Shown here: positions 15,991-23,548 of the stretch, one piece after another
Position numbering within the stretch: position 1 is the stretch's first letter
Layout of the letters: each line of letters opens with the position of its first letter
Source: Acidobacteriota bacterium
Lineage (GTDB): Bacteria > Acidobacteriota > Vicinamibacteria > Vicinamibacterales > JAKQTR01
Length of the DNA stretch: 32,998 nucleotides
Assembly: GCA_029562975.1 (NCBI GenBank)
Contig: JAKQTR010000058.1
Span: 1 to 32,998 of the forward strand
Reading direction: 5' to 3'
The notes under the pieces: model-generated
Database searches by the model: none
What the model was told of the DNA's origin: nothing
What the model saw: only the letters and a program-made list of their open reading frames with translations
Made by a program: the position numbers and the translations under genes

Positions 15991-17649
15991 ATGTCGAACT
16001 GCCGTCGACTGCTCGCGAGAGCGTCTGCCCTGCTCGTCGGCCTGGCCGTGCTGCCGGCGGTCCCAGCCTCCGCCCGCCAGCAGGACCTCGCCGCGCTGAC
16101 CGCCCCCCAGGCGTACGAAGACCCGCTTCGGCGCGACACGCCGAGAGGCGCCTTCATGGGATTCGTCGACGCCATCCAGCGCGACGATCTCGCGCTGGCT
16201 GCCGACTACCTCCAGTGGCCCCGGCAGCGGATGCCCATTGGCAGGGAGGAAGCGGCCAACCAGCTCCGGTTCGTACTGAACCACGGCTTCGAGGGCAACC
16301 TCGACCGGCTGAGCCGGGATCCCGCCGGCGCGGCGAACGACGGGCTTCCCGCCGACCGGGAACGCGTCGGCACGGCGGTGCTCGCAAGCGGCGAGCGCGT
16401 CGAGATCTACCTCGCGCGCGTGCCGCAGGACTCGGGGATCCCGATCTGGCTCGTCGCCTCCGACACGGTGAGCGACATTCCGCGGATGTACAAGAACGCC
16501 GGCCTGCCCCAGCTCGAGCGGAGGCTCCCGAAGGTTCTGACCAGGACGGACTTCGGGCGGCTGCAGCTCTGGGTGCCCCTGGCGCTCCTGCTGCTGCTGC
16601 CGGCGCTGTACGTCGTGTCAGCCGTCATTCTCTGGCTGGTGCTGGAGGCCGTGCGTCTCGTGCTGCGGCTGCGCGGCCGCCCGATCCAGGGGCGCCGCTC
16701 GCCCATCGTGAGGGCGCTGGCCCGGCCGACCGTGTTCATCCTCACCGTCCTGCTGCATCGGCTGCTGTCGCCCCACATCGGGATCCCGCTGCTGCACCGC
16801 CAGTACTACTCCCGCACCGTCACCGTGGTCCTGCTGCTCACGGCCGTCTGGTGGGTCTGGCGGCTCATCGATCTGGCCGCCGGCCGCACGCGCGAGGGAA
16901 TCCAGCCGGACAGCCCGCGAGCGGCCCAGCGGGTGTACTCGCTGAGCCGCCGGCTCCTGAAGGGCGTCGTGGCCTTCGTCGCCCTCATGGTCGGGCTGAG
17001 CGCCTTCGGCGTCAATCTGACGACAGCCCTTGCCGGCCTCGGGATCGGCGGGCTCGCTCTGGCCTTCGGGGCGCAGAAGACGATCGAGAACATCTTCGGC
17101 GGCATCTTCGTCCTGAGCGACCGCAGCATCGTCGTCGGCGACTTCTGCCGGATCGGGAACTACACGGGGACGGTGGAGGACGTGGGGCTGCGCTCCATGC
17201 AGCTTCGCACGCTCGAACGCACGGTCGTGTCCGTCCCGAACGGCACGCTGGCGACCATGGAGGTCGAGAACTTCGGGAGGCGCGACAAGTTCCTGTTCAA
17301 CCCGACGATCGCCCTCCGGTACGAAACGACGCTGCCGCAGCTGCGGCGCGTCCTGGCCGACATCCGTGCGGTGCTGGCCGCGGAAGCCAGCGTGGAGGCC
17401 TCGACGGCCCGCGCGCGGTTCGTCCGCCTGGGCGCGTACTCCTTCGACATCGAGATCCTCGCCTACGTGCGGGCCAAGGACTACGCCGCGTTCCTCGCCG
17501 AGCAGGAAGGGCTGCTGCTGCGCGTCATCGAGGCGATCAAGGCGGCTGGCACCGACATCGCGTTCCCGTCGCAGACGATGTACATGAAGCCTGCCGCCGC
17601 GCTGCCGGCGTCGGCGGCGCCTCCAGGCGCCGCCGACGATGGGAAGTAG
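15991..17649 (+). CDS. MscS-family mechanosensitive ion channel with N-terminal periplasmic domain
   Basis: A 552-residue member of the small-conductance mechanosensitive channel family, which opens under membrane tension to release solutes on hypo-osmotic shock. A signal peptide (to about residue 29) is followed by a periplasmic domain of about 150 residues. Transmembrane segments lie near 190-225, 240-265 and 275-300. The pore-lining helix is next (LTTALAGLGIGGLALAFGAQKTIENIFGG in two contiguous parts, about 345-375). The MscS beta domain (SDRSIVVGDFCRIGNYTGTV, VSVPNGTLATMEVENF) and the alpha/beta cytoplasmic vestibule complete it. The Gly/Ala packing of the pore helix is preserved. The extra periplasmic part and number of helices fit the larger YnaI/YbdG/MscK-like subtypes. 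It sits 6 nt from dus. Confidence 0.93.
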   Translation: MSNCRRLLARASALLVGLAVLPAVPASARQQDLAALTAPQAYEDPLRRDTPRGAFMGFVDAIQRDDLALAADYLQWPRQRMPIGREEAANQLRFVLNHGFEGNLDRLSRDPAGAANDGLPADRERVGTAVLASGERVEIYLARVPQDSGIPIWLVASDTVSDIPRMYKNAGLPQLERRLPKVLTRTDFGRLQLWVPLALLLLLPALYVVSAVILWLVLEAVRLVLRLRGRPIQGRRSPIVRALARPTVFILTVLLHRLLSPHIGIPLLHRQYYSRTVTVVLLLTAVWWVWRLIDLAAGRTREGIQPDSPRAAQRVYSLSRRLLKGVVAFVALMVGLSAFGVNLTTALAGLGIGGLALAFGAQKTIENIFGGIFVLSDRSIVVGDFCRIGNYTGTVEDVGLRSMQLRTLERTVVSVPNGTLATMEVENFGRRDKFLFNPTIALRYETTLPQLRRVLADIRAVLAAEASVEASTARARFVRLGAYSFDIEILAYVRAKDYAAFLAEQEGLLLRVIEAIKAAGTDIAFPSQTMYMKPAAALPASAAPPGAADDGK

Positions 17650-17655
17650 CCGCGC

Positions 17656-18738
17656 ATGGCCGGCTTGCGCGACGCGCTCGACGGAGCCCTCCTGCTGGCG
17701 CCGATGACCAGGGGCGGGAACCTGCCCTACCGCCGGCTGTGCGTCGAGTTGGGCGCGCGGGTGCTCATGGGCGAGATGACCGTCGCGAGGCGCTTGAAGC
17801 AGAGGCGCCGCGGCGAGTACGCCTTGATCAGGCGCGCGCCTGATGAGCCGTTCTTCGGCGTCCAGCTCGCCGGGACCGATGCGGACGAAATGGGGTGGGC
17901 CGCGGCCCTGGCAGAGGAGCGCGGGGCCGACCTGGTGGACATCAACTTCGGGTGCCCGATTGACGTCTTCACGCGCCGGGGGCTGGGGGCCGCGCTCGGA
18001 CGCCAGCCGAAGCGCATCCGCCGGATCGTCGAGGGCGTGAAGCGCGCCGTGGTTCGCATTCCCGTGACGGCGAAGATCCGGCTGGGCTGGAACGAGTCCA
18101 GCCGCAACTACCTCGAGCAGGCGCAGGCCGCCGTGGACGGCGGCGCAGACGCGCTCGTCGTCCACGGCAGGACGCGCGATGCGCGCTACCGGCAGGCGGC
18201 CGACTGGGACGCCATCGGCGAGCTCGTCGCGGCGCTGCCCGTGCCGGTGGTCGGGAACGGCGACGCGCTCTTCCCGGCGGACATCGAGGCGGCCCGTGTG
18301 CGATCCGGCTGCGCGGCGGTCATGGCCGGCCGCGGCGCCCTCATCAAGCCCTGGCTGTTTCGCGAAGCCCGCGAAGGGTACTGGGATCTCAGCGCCGAGG
18401 ACCGGCTGCGCATCTACAGGAGGTACGTCGATCTGGCCCGGGAGCACTGGGGCGAGGACGCTCACGGCCTGGCGCGCGTCGGCGAGTTCGTCCGCTGGCA
18501 TCTGGCGTTCTGGTGCCGCTACGCGCCCCGGCGAGCCGACGGCACGTGGCCCGGCATGCAGGTCCGCGAGCCGATGAGCTTCGCCCGCTCGCCGCTCGAG
18601 GCCCTGCTCGCCCGGGCTGACCACGCGGCGCTCGATTGGCTGGCCCGTCGCCTGACGGCGCGGGAGGAGATCGTCCCGACGGAGGCCCCGGCACCGGACT
18701 CGGCTCCCGACCCGCAGGACGACCAGGCCGAAGGGTAG
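17656..18738 (+). CDS. tRNA-dihydrouridine synthase, Dus3-like
   Basis: A 360-residue FMN-dependent enzyme that reduces uridine to dihydrouridine in tRNA using NADPH. The TIM-barrel begins LLLAPMTRGGNLPYRRL. The catalytic cysteine is in VDINFGCPIDVFTRRGLGAAL, followed by KIRLGW (phosphate/substrate lysine), ALVVHGRTRDARY, PVVGNGDALFPADI and the FMN-phosphate loop AAVMAGRGALIKPW. The CPID and RRGxGAAL wording resembles eukaryotic Dus3 (CPIDLVYKKGGG) more than E. coli DusA/B/C (NxGCP..). The C-terminal 25 residues are acidic/Pro-rich and dispensable-looking. ATG 17656 lies 6 nt after the mscS stop, suggesting co-transcription. Confidence 0.93.
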   Translation: MAGLRDALDGALLLAPMTRGGNLPYRRLCVELGARVLMGEMTVARRLKQRRRGEYALIRRAPDEPFFGVQLAGTDADEMGWAAALAEERGADLVDINFGCPIDVFTRRGLGAALGRQPKRIRRIVEGVKRAVVRIPVTAKIRLGWNESSRNYLEQAQAAVDGGADALVVHGRTRDARYRQAADWDAIGELVAALPVPVVGNGDALFPADIEAARVRSGCAAVMAGRGALIKPWLFREAREGYWDLSAEDRLRIYRRYVDLAREHWGEDAHGLARVGEFVRWHLAFWCRYAPRRADGTWPGMQVREPMSFARSPLEALLARADHAALDWLARRLTAREEIVPTEAPAPDSAPDPQDDQAEG

Positions 18739-18745
18739 CCGCCTT

Positions 18746-18761
18746 CCCCCCGGCCAGGGGG
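18746..18761. terminator. GC hairpin after dus
   Basis: CCCCC (18746-18750) and GGGGG (18757-18761) pair around a 6-nt loop just after the dus stop, followed by more short GC repeats in the 153-bp gap to gpmA. There is no T-tract. It probably marks the end of the mscS-dus transcript. Confidence 0.4.
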
Positions 18762-18891
18762 CCCGGCCCCGTCCTGCGCGTCGCCTCGCCGGAAGGAGCG
18801 CGGCCCCCGTGGCGCCTGCCGCCGCGGGCGGGCGATTGTGCCAGAGCCCGTTTTCGGGGGAGGATCTAGGCAGGGGGTCGTGACGCATCCT

Positions 18892-19635
18892 ATGAAGAAG
18901 CTGGTCCTCATCCGGCACGGAGAAAGCACCTGGAACAAGGAGAACCGGTTCACGGGCTGGACCGACGTTGATCTGTCCGACAAGGGCGTCCAGGAGGCCA
19001 TCGACGGCGGGCGGCTGCTGAGGGAAGGCGGCTACGTGTTCGACGTGGCGTACACGTCGGTCCTGAAGCGGGCGATCAAGACGCTGTGGATCGCCCTCGA
19101 ACAGCTGGACCAGATGTGGATCCCGGTTCACAACACGTGGCGCCTGAACGAGCGGCACTACGGCGCGCTGCAGGGGCTGAACAAGGCCGAGACGGCCGCC
19201 AGGCACGGCATGGAGCAGACGAACCTCTGGCGCCGGAGCTACGACGTGCCTCCACCCGCGCTGACGCCCGACGATCCGCGCCATCCGAGCCGCGACCCGC
19301 GCTATGCGGGCCTGGCGCCCGCGGACCTGCCGCTGACCGAGTGCCTCAAGGACACCGTCAACCGGTTCCTGCCGGCGTGGCACGAAACCATCGCCCCGGC
19401 CGTGAAGTCCGGGCAGCGGGTGCTCATCGCCGCGCACGGCAACAGCCTGCGGGCGCTCGTGAAGTACCTGGACAACATCCCCGACGCGGACATCGTCGGC
19501 TTGAACATCCCGACGGGCATACCGCTCGTGTACGAGCTGACCGACGAGCTGAAGCCGACCAGGAGCTACTATCTCGGCGATCCGGAGGCCGTGAAGAAGG
19601 CCGCGGAAGCCGTCGCGGCGCAGCTCAGGAAGTAG
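18892..19635 (+). CDS. gpmA: 2,3-bisphosphoglycerate-dependent phosphoglycerate mutase
   Basis: GpmA, 247 residues, interconverts 3- and 2-phosphoglycerate through a phosphohistidine. The catalytic motif [12 protein letters not shown] lies at the N-terminus, the [13 protein letters not shown] block follows, and the proton donor lies in [14 protein letters not shown]. The second catalytic histidine is in [16 protein letters not shown]. Length matches the dPGM family (about 250). I use ATG 18892 because homology starts at [10 protein letters not shown]. The in-frame GTG at 18880 adds only four residues and has a GGGGG tract just before it, so it cannot be excluded. Confidence 0.97.
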   Translation: MKKLVLIRHGESTWNKENRFTGWTDVDLSDKGVQEAIDGGRLLREGGYVFDVAYTSVLKRAIKTLWIALEQLDQMWIPVHNTWRLNERHYGALQGLNKAETAARHGMEQTNLWRRSYDVPPPALTPDDPRHPSRDPRYAGLAPADLPLTECLKDTVNRFLPAWHETIAPAVKSGQRVLIAAHGNSLRALVKYLDNIPDADIVGLNIPTGIPLVYELTDELKPTRSYYLGDPEAVKKAAEAVAAQLRK

Positions 19636-19639
19636 GCGG

Positions 19640-19663
19640 GGCCCCGGCGCGCCAACCGGGGCC
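19640..19663. terminator. Perfect 8-bp GC hairpin between gpmA and the sialidase-like gene
   Basis: GGCCCCGG (19640-19647) and CCGGGGCC (19656-19663) form a perfect stem with an 8-nt loop in the 40-bp gap. It begins 4 nt after the gpmA stop and ends just before the GGGAGG ribosome site of the next gene. It could terminate gpmA transcripts or mask the next ribosome site. Confidence 0.5.
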
Positions 19664-19675
19664 GGGAGGCCACGC

Positions 19676-20899
19676 ATGAGAAGCACGATCGTCGCGGCAG
19701 CCGTCGTGTCTGCGGTGCTTGCGGCCGGGCCCTCTCCCTCGGCGACGCGGCTGGAGGGCCGCGCCCGAGGCCGGGGGACCGCGGTTCCCCGGACGTCCGC
19801 TCCGCAGGCGCCCGCTCCGCTGCGCGGCTTCACGATCCCGCTCGTCGACCTGGCGGCGCAGCCGTTCCGCCAGGTCGTCGTCGATCGCGAGCCCGGCCAG
19901 TATCTCGGGCATCCGACGACCGTGCTCCTCGAAGACGGCCGCACGATCCTGGCCGTCTATCCGAAGGGCCACGGGCGCGGCGCGATCGTGCTGAAGCGCA
20001 GCGGCGACGGCGGCCGGACGTGGTCGCCGCGCCTGCCCACGCCGAAGAGCTGGGAGACGTCGCTCGAAACGCCCACCATCCACCGCGTCGTCGACGCCAA
20101 GGGCGTGAAGCGCCTGATCGTGTTCTCGGGCCTCTATCCCATCCGCATGGCGGTGTCGTCCGACGATGGGGCGACGTGGAGCGAGCTGGCGCCCATCGGG
20201 GCGTTCGGCGGCATCGTGGCCATGGCCTCCGTCGTGAAGCTTGAAACCGGGCCTGGGCACTACATGGCCCTCTTCCACGACGACGGGCGGTTCTTCGCCG
20301 CGAAGGCGGCGGAGGGCCCCAGGAAGTTCGTTGTCTACAAGACCGTGTCCGTCGACGGCGGCCTGACATGGGGCGCGCCGGAAGCCATTGCGTCGCACCC
20401 CGTCGCTCACCTCTGCGAACCGGGCGCAATCCGGTCGCCCGACGGCCGGCAGATCGCGGTGCTGCTGCGCGAGAACAGCCGGGCGTTCAACTCGTTCCTG
20501 ATCGTGTCGAACGACGAGGGGCGAACCTGGTCCGAGCCGCGCGAGGCGGCCGGCGCGCTGACGGGCGACCGCCACGTGTTCCGCTACGCGCCGGACAGCC
20601 GGCTGGTCGCCACGTTCCGGGACACCGCGCTCGAGACGCCGACCAGGGGCGACTGGGTGGCGTGGGTCGGCACGTACGACGACGTCGTGAACGGCCGCGA
20701 GGGGCAGTACCGCGTCCGGCTCATGGACAACCTCGACGAGTGGGACTGCGCCTATCCCGGCCTGGAGCTGCTGCCCGACGGCACGTTCGTCGCGACGACG
20801 TACGGCCACTGGGAGCCCGCCGCACCGCCCTACGTCATGAGCGTCCGCTTCACGCTGGCGGAGATCGACGCCCTGGCGAAGGAGGCCGCCCGGCGGTAG
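19676..20899 (+). CDS. Secreted sialidase-superfamily protein with four Asp-boxes
   Basis: A 407-residue protein with a signal peptide (to about residue 22) and a six-bladed beta-propeller of the sialidase/BNR superfamily. Four Asp-box turns (SxDxGxTW) are readable: SGDGGRTWS near residue 109, SSDDGATWS near 161, SVDGGLTWG near 224 and SNDEGRTWS near 277. The active-site arginine triad and Tyr/Glu pair of true neuraminidases cannot be confirmed by eye; REN near residue 264 and the late FRDT and VMSVRF text hold candidates. The substrate could be sialic acid, another glycoside or none. GGGAGG precedes the ATG. It lies between two glycolytic genes, 7 nt before pyk, which is an odd place for a secreted hydrolase. 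Confidence 0.82.
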   Translation: MRSTIVAAAVVSAVLAAGPSPSATRLEGRARGRGTAVPRTSAPQAPAPLRGFTIPLVDLAAQPFRQVVVDREPGQYLGHPTTVLLEDGRTILAVYPKGHGRGAIVLKRSGDGGRTWSPRLPTPKSWETSLETPTIHRVVDAKGVKRLIVFSGLYPIRMAVSSDDGATWSELAPIGAFGGIVAMASVVKLETGPGHYMALFHDDGRFFAAKAAEGPRKFVVYKTVSVDGGLTWGAPEAIASHPVAHLCEPGAIRSPDGRQIAVLLRENSRAFNSFLIVSNDEGRTWSEPREAAGALTGDRHVFRYAPDSRLVATFRDTALETPTRGDWVAWVGTYDDVVNGREGQYRVRLMDNLDEWDCAYPGLELLPDGTFVATTYGHWEPAAPPYVMSVRFTLAEIDALAKEAARR

Positions 20900-20906
20900 G
20901 CGCCCG

Positions 20907-22337
20907 ATGACCCTGCCCGATTGCAAGACGAAGATCGTCGCCACCATCGGCCCGGCCTCGGACCCGCCGGAGGTGCTGCAGCGGCTCATCCTCGCCGGCA
21001 TGAACGTGGCGCGGCTGAACTTCTCGCACGGGGCCTTCGAGGAGCACGCGCGGCGGATCGGCGCGATCCGCGCCGCCGAGCGCGCGACGGGCCGGCGCGT
21101 GGCGATCATGGCCGATCTGCCCGGGCCGAAAATACGTGTCGGCCCGATCGCTCCCGAGCCGGTGGACCTGCGCCCGGGCGACCGCCTCACCCTCACCGCC
21201 AGCCAGGAGCCGGGCACGCCCCGCCGCGTGTCCGTGTCCTTCGAGCGCCTGCCGCAGGTCGTCAAGCCGGGGGACCGCCTGTTCCTCAACGACGGCCTCG
21301 TGCAGCTCCGCGTCGATCGCGTCGAGGCCCCGGACGTCCACTGCATCGTGGCCGTCGGCGGCGAGCTGCGATCGCGGAAGGGCCTGAACCTTCCCGGCAT
21401 CGATCTCGGCATCTCCGCCTTCACCGGGCGCGATCGCGAGTGCCTCGCCTTCGCCCTCGCGCACGGCGTCGACGCCGTCAGCCAGTCGTTCGTCGAGAAC
21501 GCGGCCGACGTTGTCCGCGTCCGCGAGGCGGCGCACGCCCTGGGGCACCGGCCGTTCGTCATCGCGAAGATCGAGCGCGCTGGCGCGCTGGCGCACGCCG
21601 ACGGGATCCTCGCGGCCGCCGACGGCGTGATGGTGGCCCGGGGCGACCTGGGCGTCGAAGTCCCCATCGAGCAGATCGCGATGACGCAGAAGTCGCTGAT
21701 CGCGAGGGCCACGCTGGCGGGAAAGCCCGTCATCACGGCGACCCAGATGCTGGAGTCGATGGTCGCGAGCCGCATCCCCACCCGCGCCGAGGCGACCGAC
21801 GTCGCCAACGCGATCCTGGACGGCACCGACGCGGTCATGCTGTCGGCCGAATCGGCCATGGGGCGGTATCCGGAGGAGGCCGTCGCCATGCTGGCGAAGA
21901 TCGCGGCGGCCACCGAGCCGAAGCGGCCTCGCACGTCCCTCGCCGCGCTCCGCGAGTTCTGCCTGACGCACCGCCCGGCCAGCACGCCGGAGGCGATCGC
22001 CAGGGTCGTGGAGACCGCCCTGGAGACGGTGCCGTGCGGCGCGGTGTTCGTGCCGGCGCGCACCGGCACGACGGCGCGCATGCTGTCCCGCCACAAGCCG
22101 GCCGTCTGGATCGTCGCCTTCAGCCGGGACCGCGCGGTCTGCCAGGGGCTCGCCTTCTCCTACGGCGTCTGGCCGGAGCATCTCGCGGCCGAGCCCGACG
22201 ACTGGCGCGGCCAGGCGGCCTCCTGGATGCGCGATCACGGAGTGCGCGCGGCGTCGGCGATGCTCGTCGCGGGGCCGTCGGGCGCGCATCCCGGCGCCAA
22301 CCACCGCATCGAGTTCATGCAGCTCGGGGAGGATTGA
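20907..22337 (+). CDS. pyk: Pyruvate kinase
   Basis: Pyruvate kinase, 476 residues, converts phosphoenolpyruvate and ADP to pyruvate and ATP. The N-terminal KTKIVATIGPAS and GMNVARLNFSHG are diagnostic, as are DLPGPKIRVG and the catalytic-site signature VIAKIERAGAL. The Mg-binding VARGDLGVEVP, the KPVITATQMLESM helix and GTDAVMLSAESAMGRYP (K+/effector-site helix) are also diagnostic. The C-terminal allosteric domain (about 350-476) is shorter and more divergent than in type I/II enzymes but keeps the FVPARTGTTARMLSR entry. The start is 7 nt after the sialidase-like stop. The stop overlaps the pnuC start by one base. Confidence 0.98.
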   Translation: MTLPDCKTKIVATIGPASDPPEVLQRLILAGMNVARLNFSHGAFEEHARRIGAIRAAERATGRRVAIMADLPGPKIRVGPIAPEPVDLRPGDRLTLTASQEPGTPRRVSVSFERLPQVVKPGDRLFLNDGLVQLRVDRVEAPDVHCIVAVGGELRSRKGLNLPGIDLGISAFTGRDRECLAFALAHGVDAVSQSFVENAADVVRVREAAHALGHRPFVIAKIERAGALAHADGILAAADGVMVARGDLGVEVPIEQIAMTQKSLIARATLAGKPVITATQMLESMVASRIPTRAEATDVANAILDGTDAVMLSAESAMGRYPEEAVAMLAKIAAATEPKRPRTSLAALREFCLTHRPASTPEAIARVVETALETVPCGAVFVPARTGTTARMLSRHKPAVWIVAFSRDRAVCQGLAFSYGVWPEHLAAEPDDWRGQAASWMRDHGVRAASAMLVAGPSGAHPGANHRIEFMQLGED

Positions 22338-22906
22338 TGAATCCGTTCGAGGTCGCCGGAGTCGCCTCCGGACTGCTGGGCGTGTGGCTCATGACGCGGC
22401 AGAAGATCTGGGCCTGGCCCGTCCTGCTGTTCTCGTCCCTGGTCTTCATCGTCGTGTTCTTCCGGGCCAGGCTCTACGCCGCGATGAGCCTGCAGGTGGT
22501 GTACATCGGCCTCGCCTCCTACGGCTGGCACCAGTGGCTGCACGGGGGCGGCGGCCACGGGCGGCTCCGCGTGTCGCGCGTGCCGCGACGCGTCGCCCTC
22601 GCGCTGGCCGGGGCTGGCGCGGCGCTCACGGCCGCGCTGGGCACGTGGCTGGATCTGCGCACCGACCAGGCGCTCCCGTACGCCGACGCCTTCACCACGT
22701 CTTTCAGCCTCGCCGCGCAGTTCATGCAGGCGCGGAAGTACCTCGAGAACTGGGCCGTATGGCTCGCCGTGGACTTCGTCTATATCGGCATGCTGAGGAG
22801 CCAGGACCTGGACCTGACCTCCCTGCTCTACCTCGTCTACCTGGTGCTGGCGATCCTCGGCTTGCGCGACTGGCGCCGCTCGATGGCCGCCCCGACGCTG
22901 CCGTGA
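22337..22906 (+). CDS. pnuC: Nicotinamide riboside transporter PnuC
   Basis: PnuC, 189 residues, an inner-membrane SWEET-fold-like transporter for nicotinamide riboside facilitated by intracellular phosphorylation. About seven hydrophobic helices are visible. Conserved PnuC marks are QKIWAWPVLLFSS near the N-terminus, YIGLASYGWHQW at the end of the third helix, the FTTSFSLAAQFMQARKYLENW core (two adjacent stretches), and VDFVYIGM. Start and stop both overlap neighbours (TGATG with pyk, GTGA with the kinase gene), so the NAD-salvage pair is translationally coupled to pyk. GGGGAGGA supplies the ribosome site. Confidence 0.95.
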   Translation: MNPFEVAGVASGLLGVWLMTRQKIWAWPVLLFSSLVFIVVFFRARLYAAMSLQVVYIGLASYGWHQWLHGGGGHGRLRVSRVPRRVALALAGAGAALTAALGTWLDLRTDQALPYADAFTTSFSLAAQFMQARKYLENWAVWLAVDFVYIGMLRSQDLDLTSLLYLVYLVLAILGLRDWRRSMAAPTLP

Positions 22907-23490
22907 CGCCCCCCGCGCCGTTCGTCATCGTCGTCACAGGCTCGGAGTGCACCGGCAAGACGACGCTGGCGGCGGAGCTGGCGGCGCGGCTCGGGGCGCC
23001 CTGCTCGGAGGAGTTCGCGCGCCGGTACGTCGGCCGCAAGGGCGCGCCCCTCGGCGCCTCGGATGTCGAGGCCATCGCGCGCGGGCAGATCGCGGGCGAG
23101 GACGCCGCCCTCGCCGCGGCCGCGCGGGTCGTCGTGAAGGACACCGATCTCCTCAGCACGGTGGTGTACGCGCGCCACTACTACGGGTGCTGCCCCGCGT
23201 GGATCGAGCGGGCGGCGCGCGGGCGCGCCGGCGACCTCTACCTGCTGCTGCACCCGGACGTGCCGTGGGTAGCCGACGGCCCGTATCGCGACCGGCCGGC
23301 CGCCCGCACCGAGCTGCACGGCCTGTTCGAGGCGGCGCTCGCCGAGTTCGGGGCGAAGGCGATCGACATTCTCGGCGACTGGGGCACCCGGCGCGCCCGC
23401 GCCCTCGCCGCCCTCCGCGCCTGGGGTCAGATCCAGGATTCCGGTGCCTCGTCGGGATCCGGCCCCACCCCCTGCATCCCCCGGGGCTGA
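22903..23490 (+). CDS. Ribosylnicotinamide kinase, NadR C-terminal type (AAA/P-loop)
   Basis: A 195-residue P-loop kinase corresponding to the nicotinamide-riboside kinase domain of NadR. It phosphorylates the imported riboside to NMN and so traps PnuC's substrate. Walker A is GSECTGKT (13-20). KDTDLLSTVVYARHYYG supplies the Walker-B-like and substrate-binding Asp, and LLLHPDVPWVADGPYRDRP is the characteristic lid/loop. The N-terminal repressor and adenylyltransferase parts of full NadR are missing, so another enzyme must make NAD from NMN. GTG 22903 overlaps the pnuC stop. The last 22 or so residues (QDSGASSGSGPTP region) are low-complexity and probably result from a shifted stop. Confidence 0.93.
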   Translation: MTPPAPFVIVVTGSECTGKTTLAAELAARLGAPCSEEFARRYVGRKGAPLGASDVEAIARGQIAGEDAALAAAARVVVKDTDLLSTVVYARHYYGCCPAWIERAARGRAGDLYLLLHPDVPWVADGPYRDRPAARTELHGLFEAALAEFGAKAIDILGDWGTRRARALAALRAWGQIQDSGASSGSGPTPCIPRG

Positions 23491-23497
23491 CGCCCCG
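23482..23497. terminator. Hairpin whose loop contains the nadR-like stop codon
   Basis: CGGGGC (23482-23487), loop TGAC, GCCCCG (23492-23497): a perfect 6-bp GC stem with the TGA stop (23488-23490) in the tetraloop. A second small inverted repeat with two TCCGGA copies follows within 50 bp. It may protect or end the pyk-pnuC-nadR mRNA. It lies between the convergent nuclease gene and this operon. Confidence 0.45.
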
Positions 23498-23548
23498 TGG
23501 CTTCGTTCGCCTTCCGGATTTCGAAGTCCGGATTCCGGGTCCCTGCCC

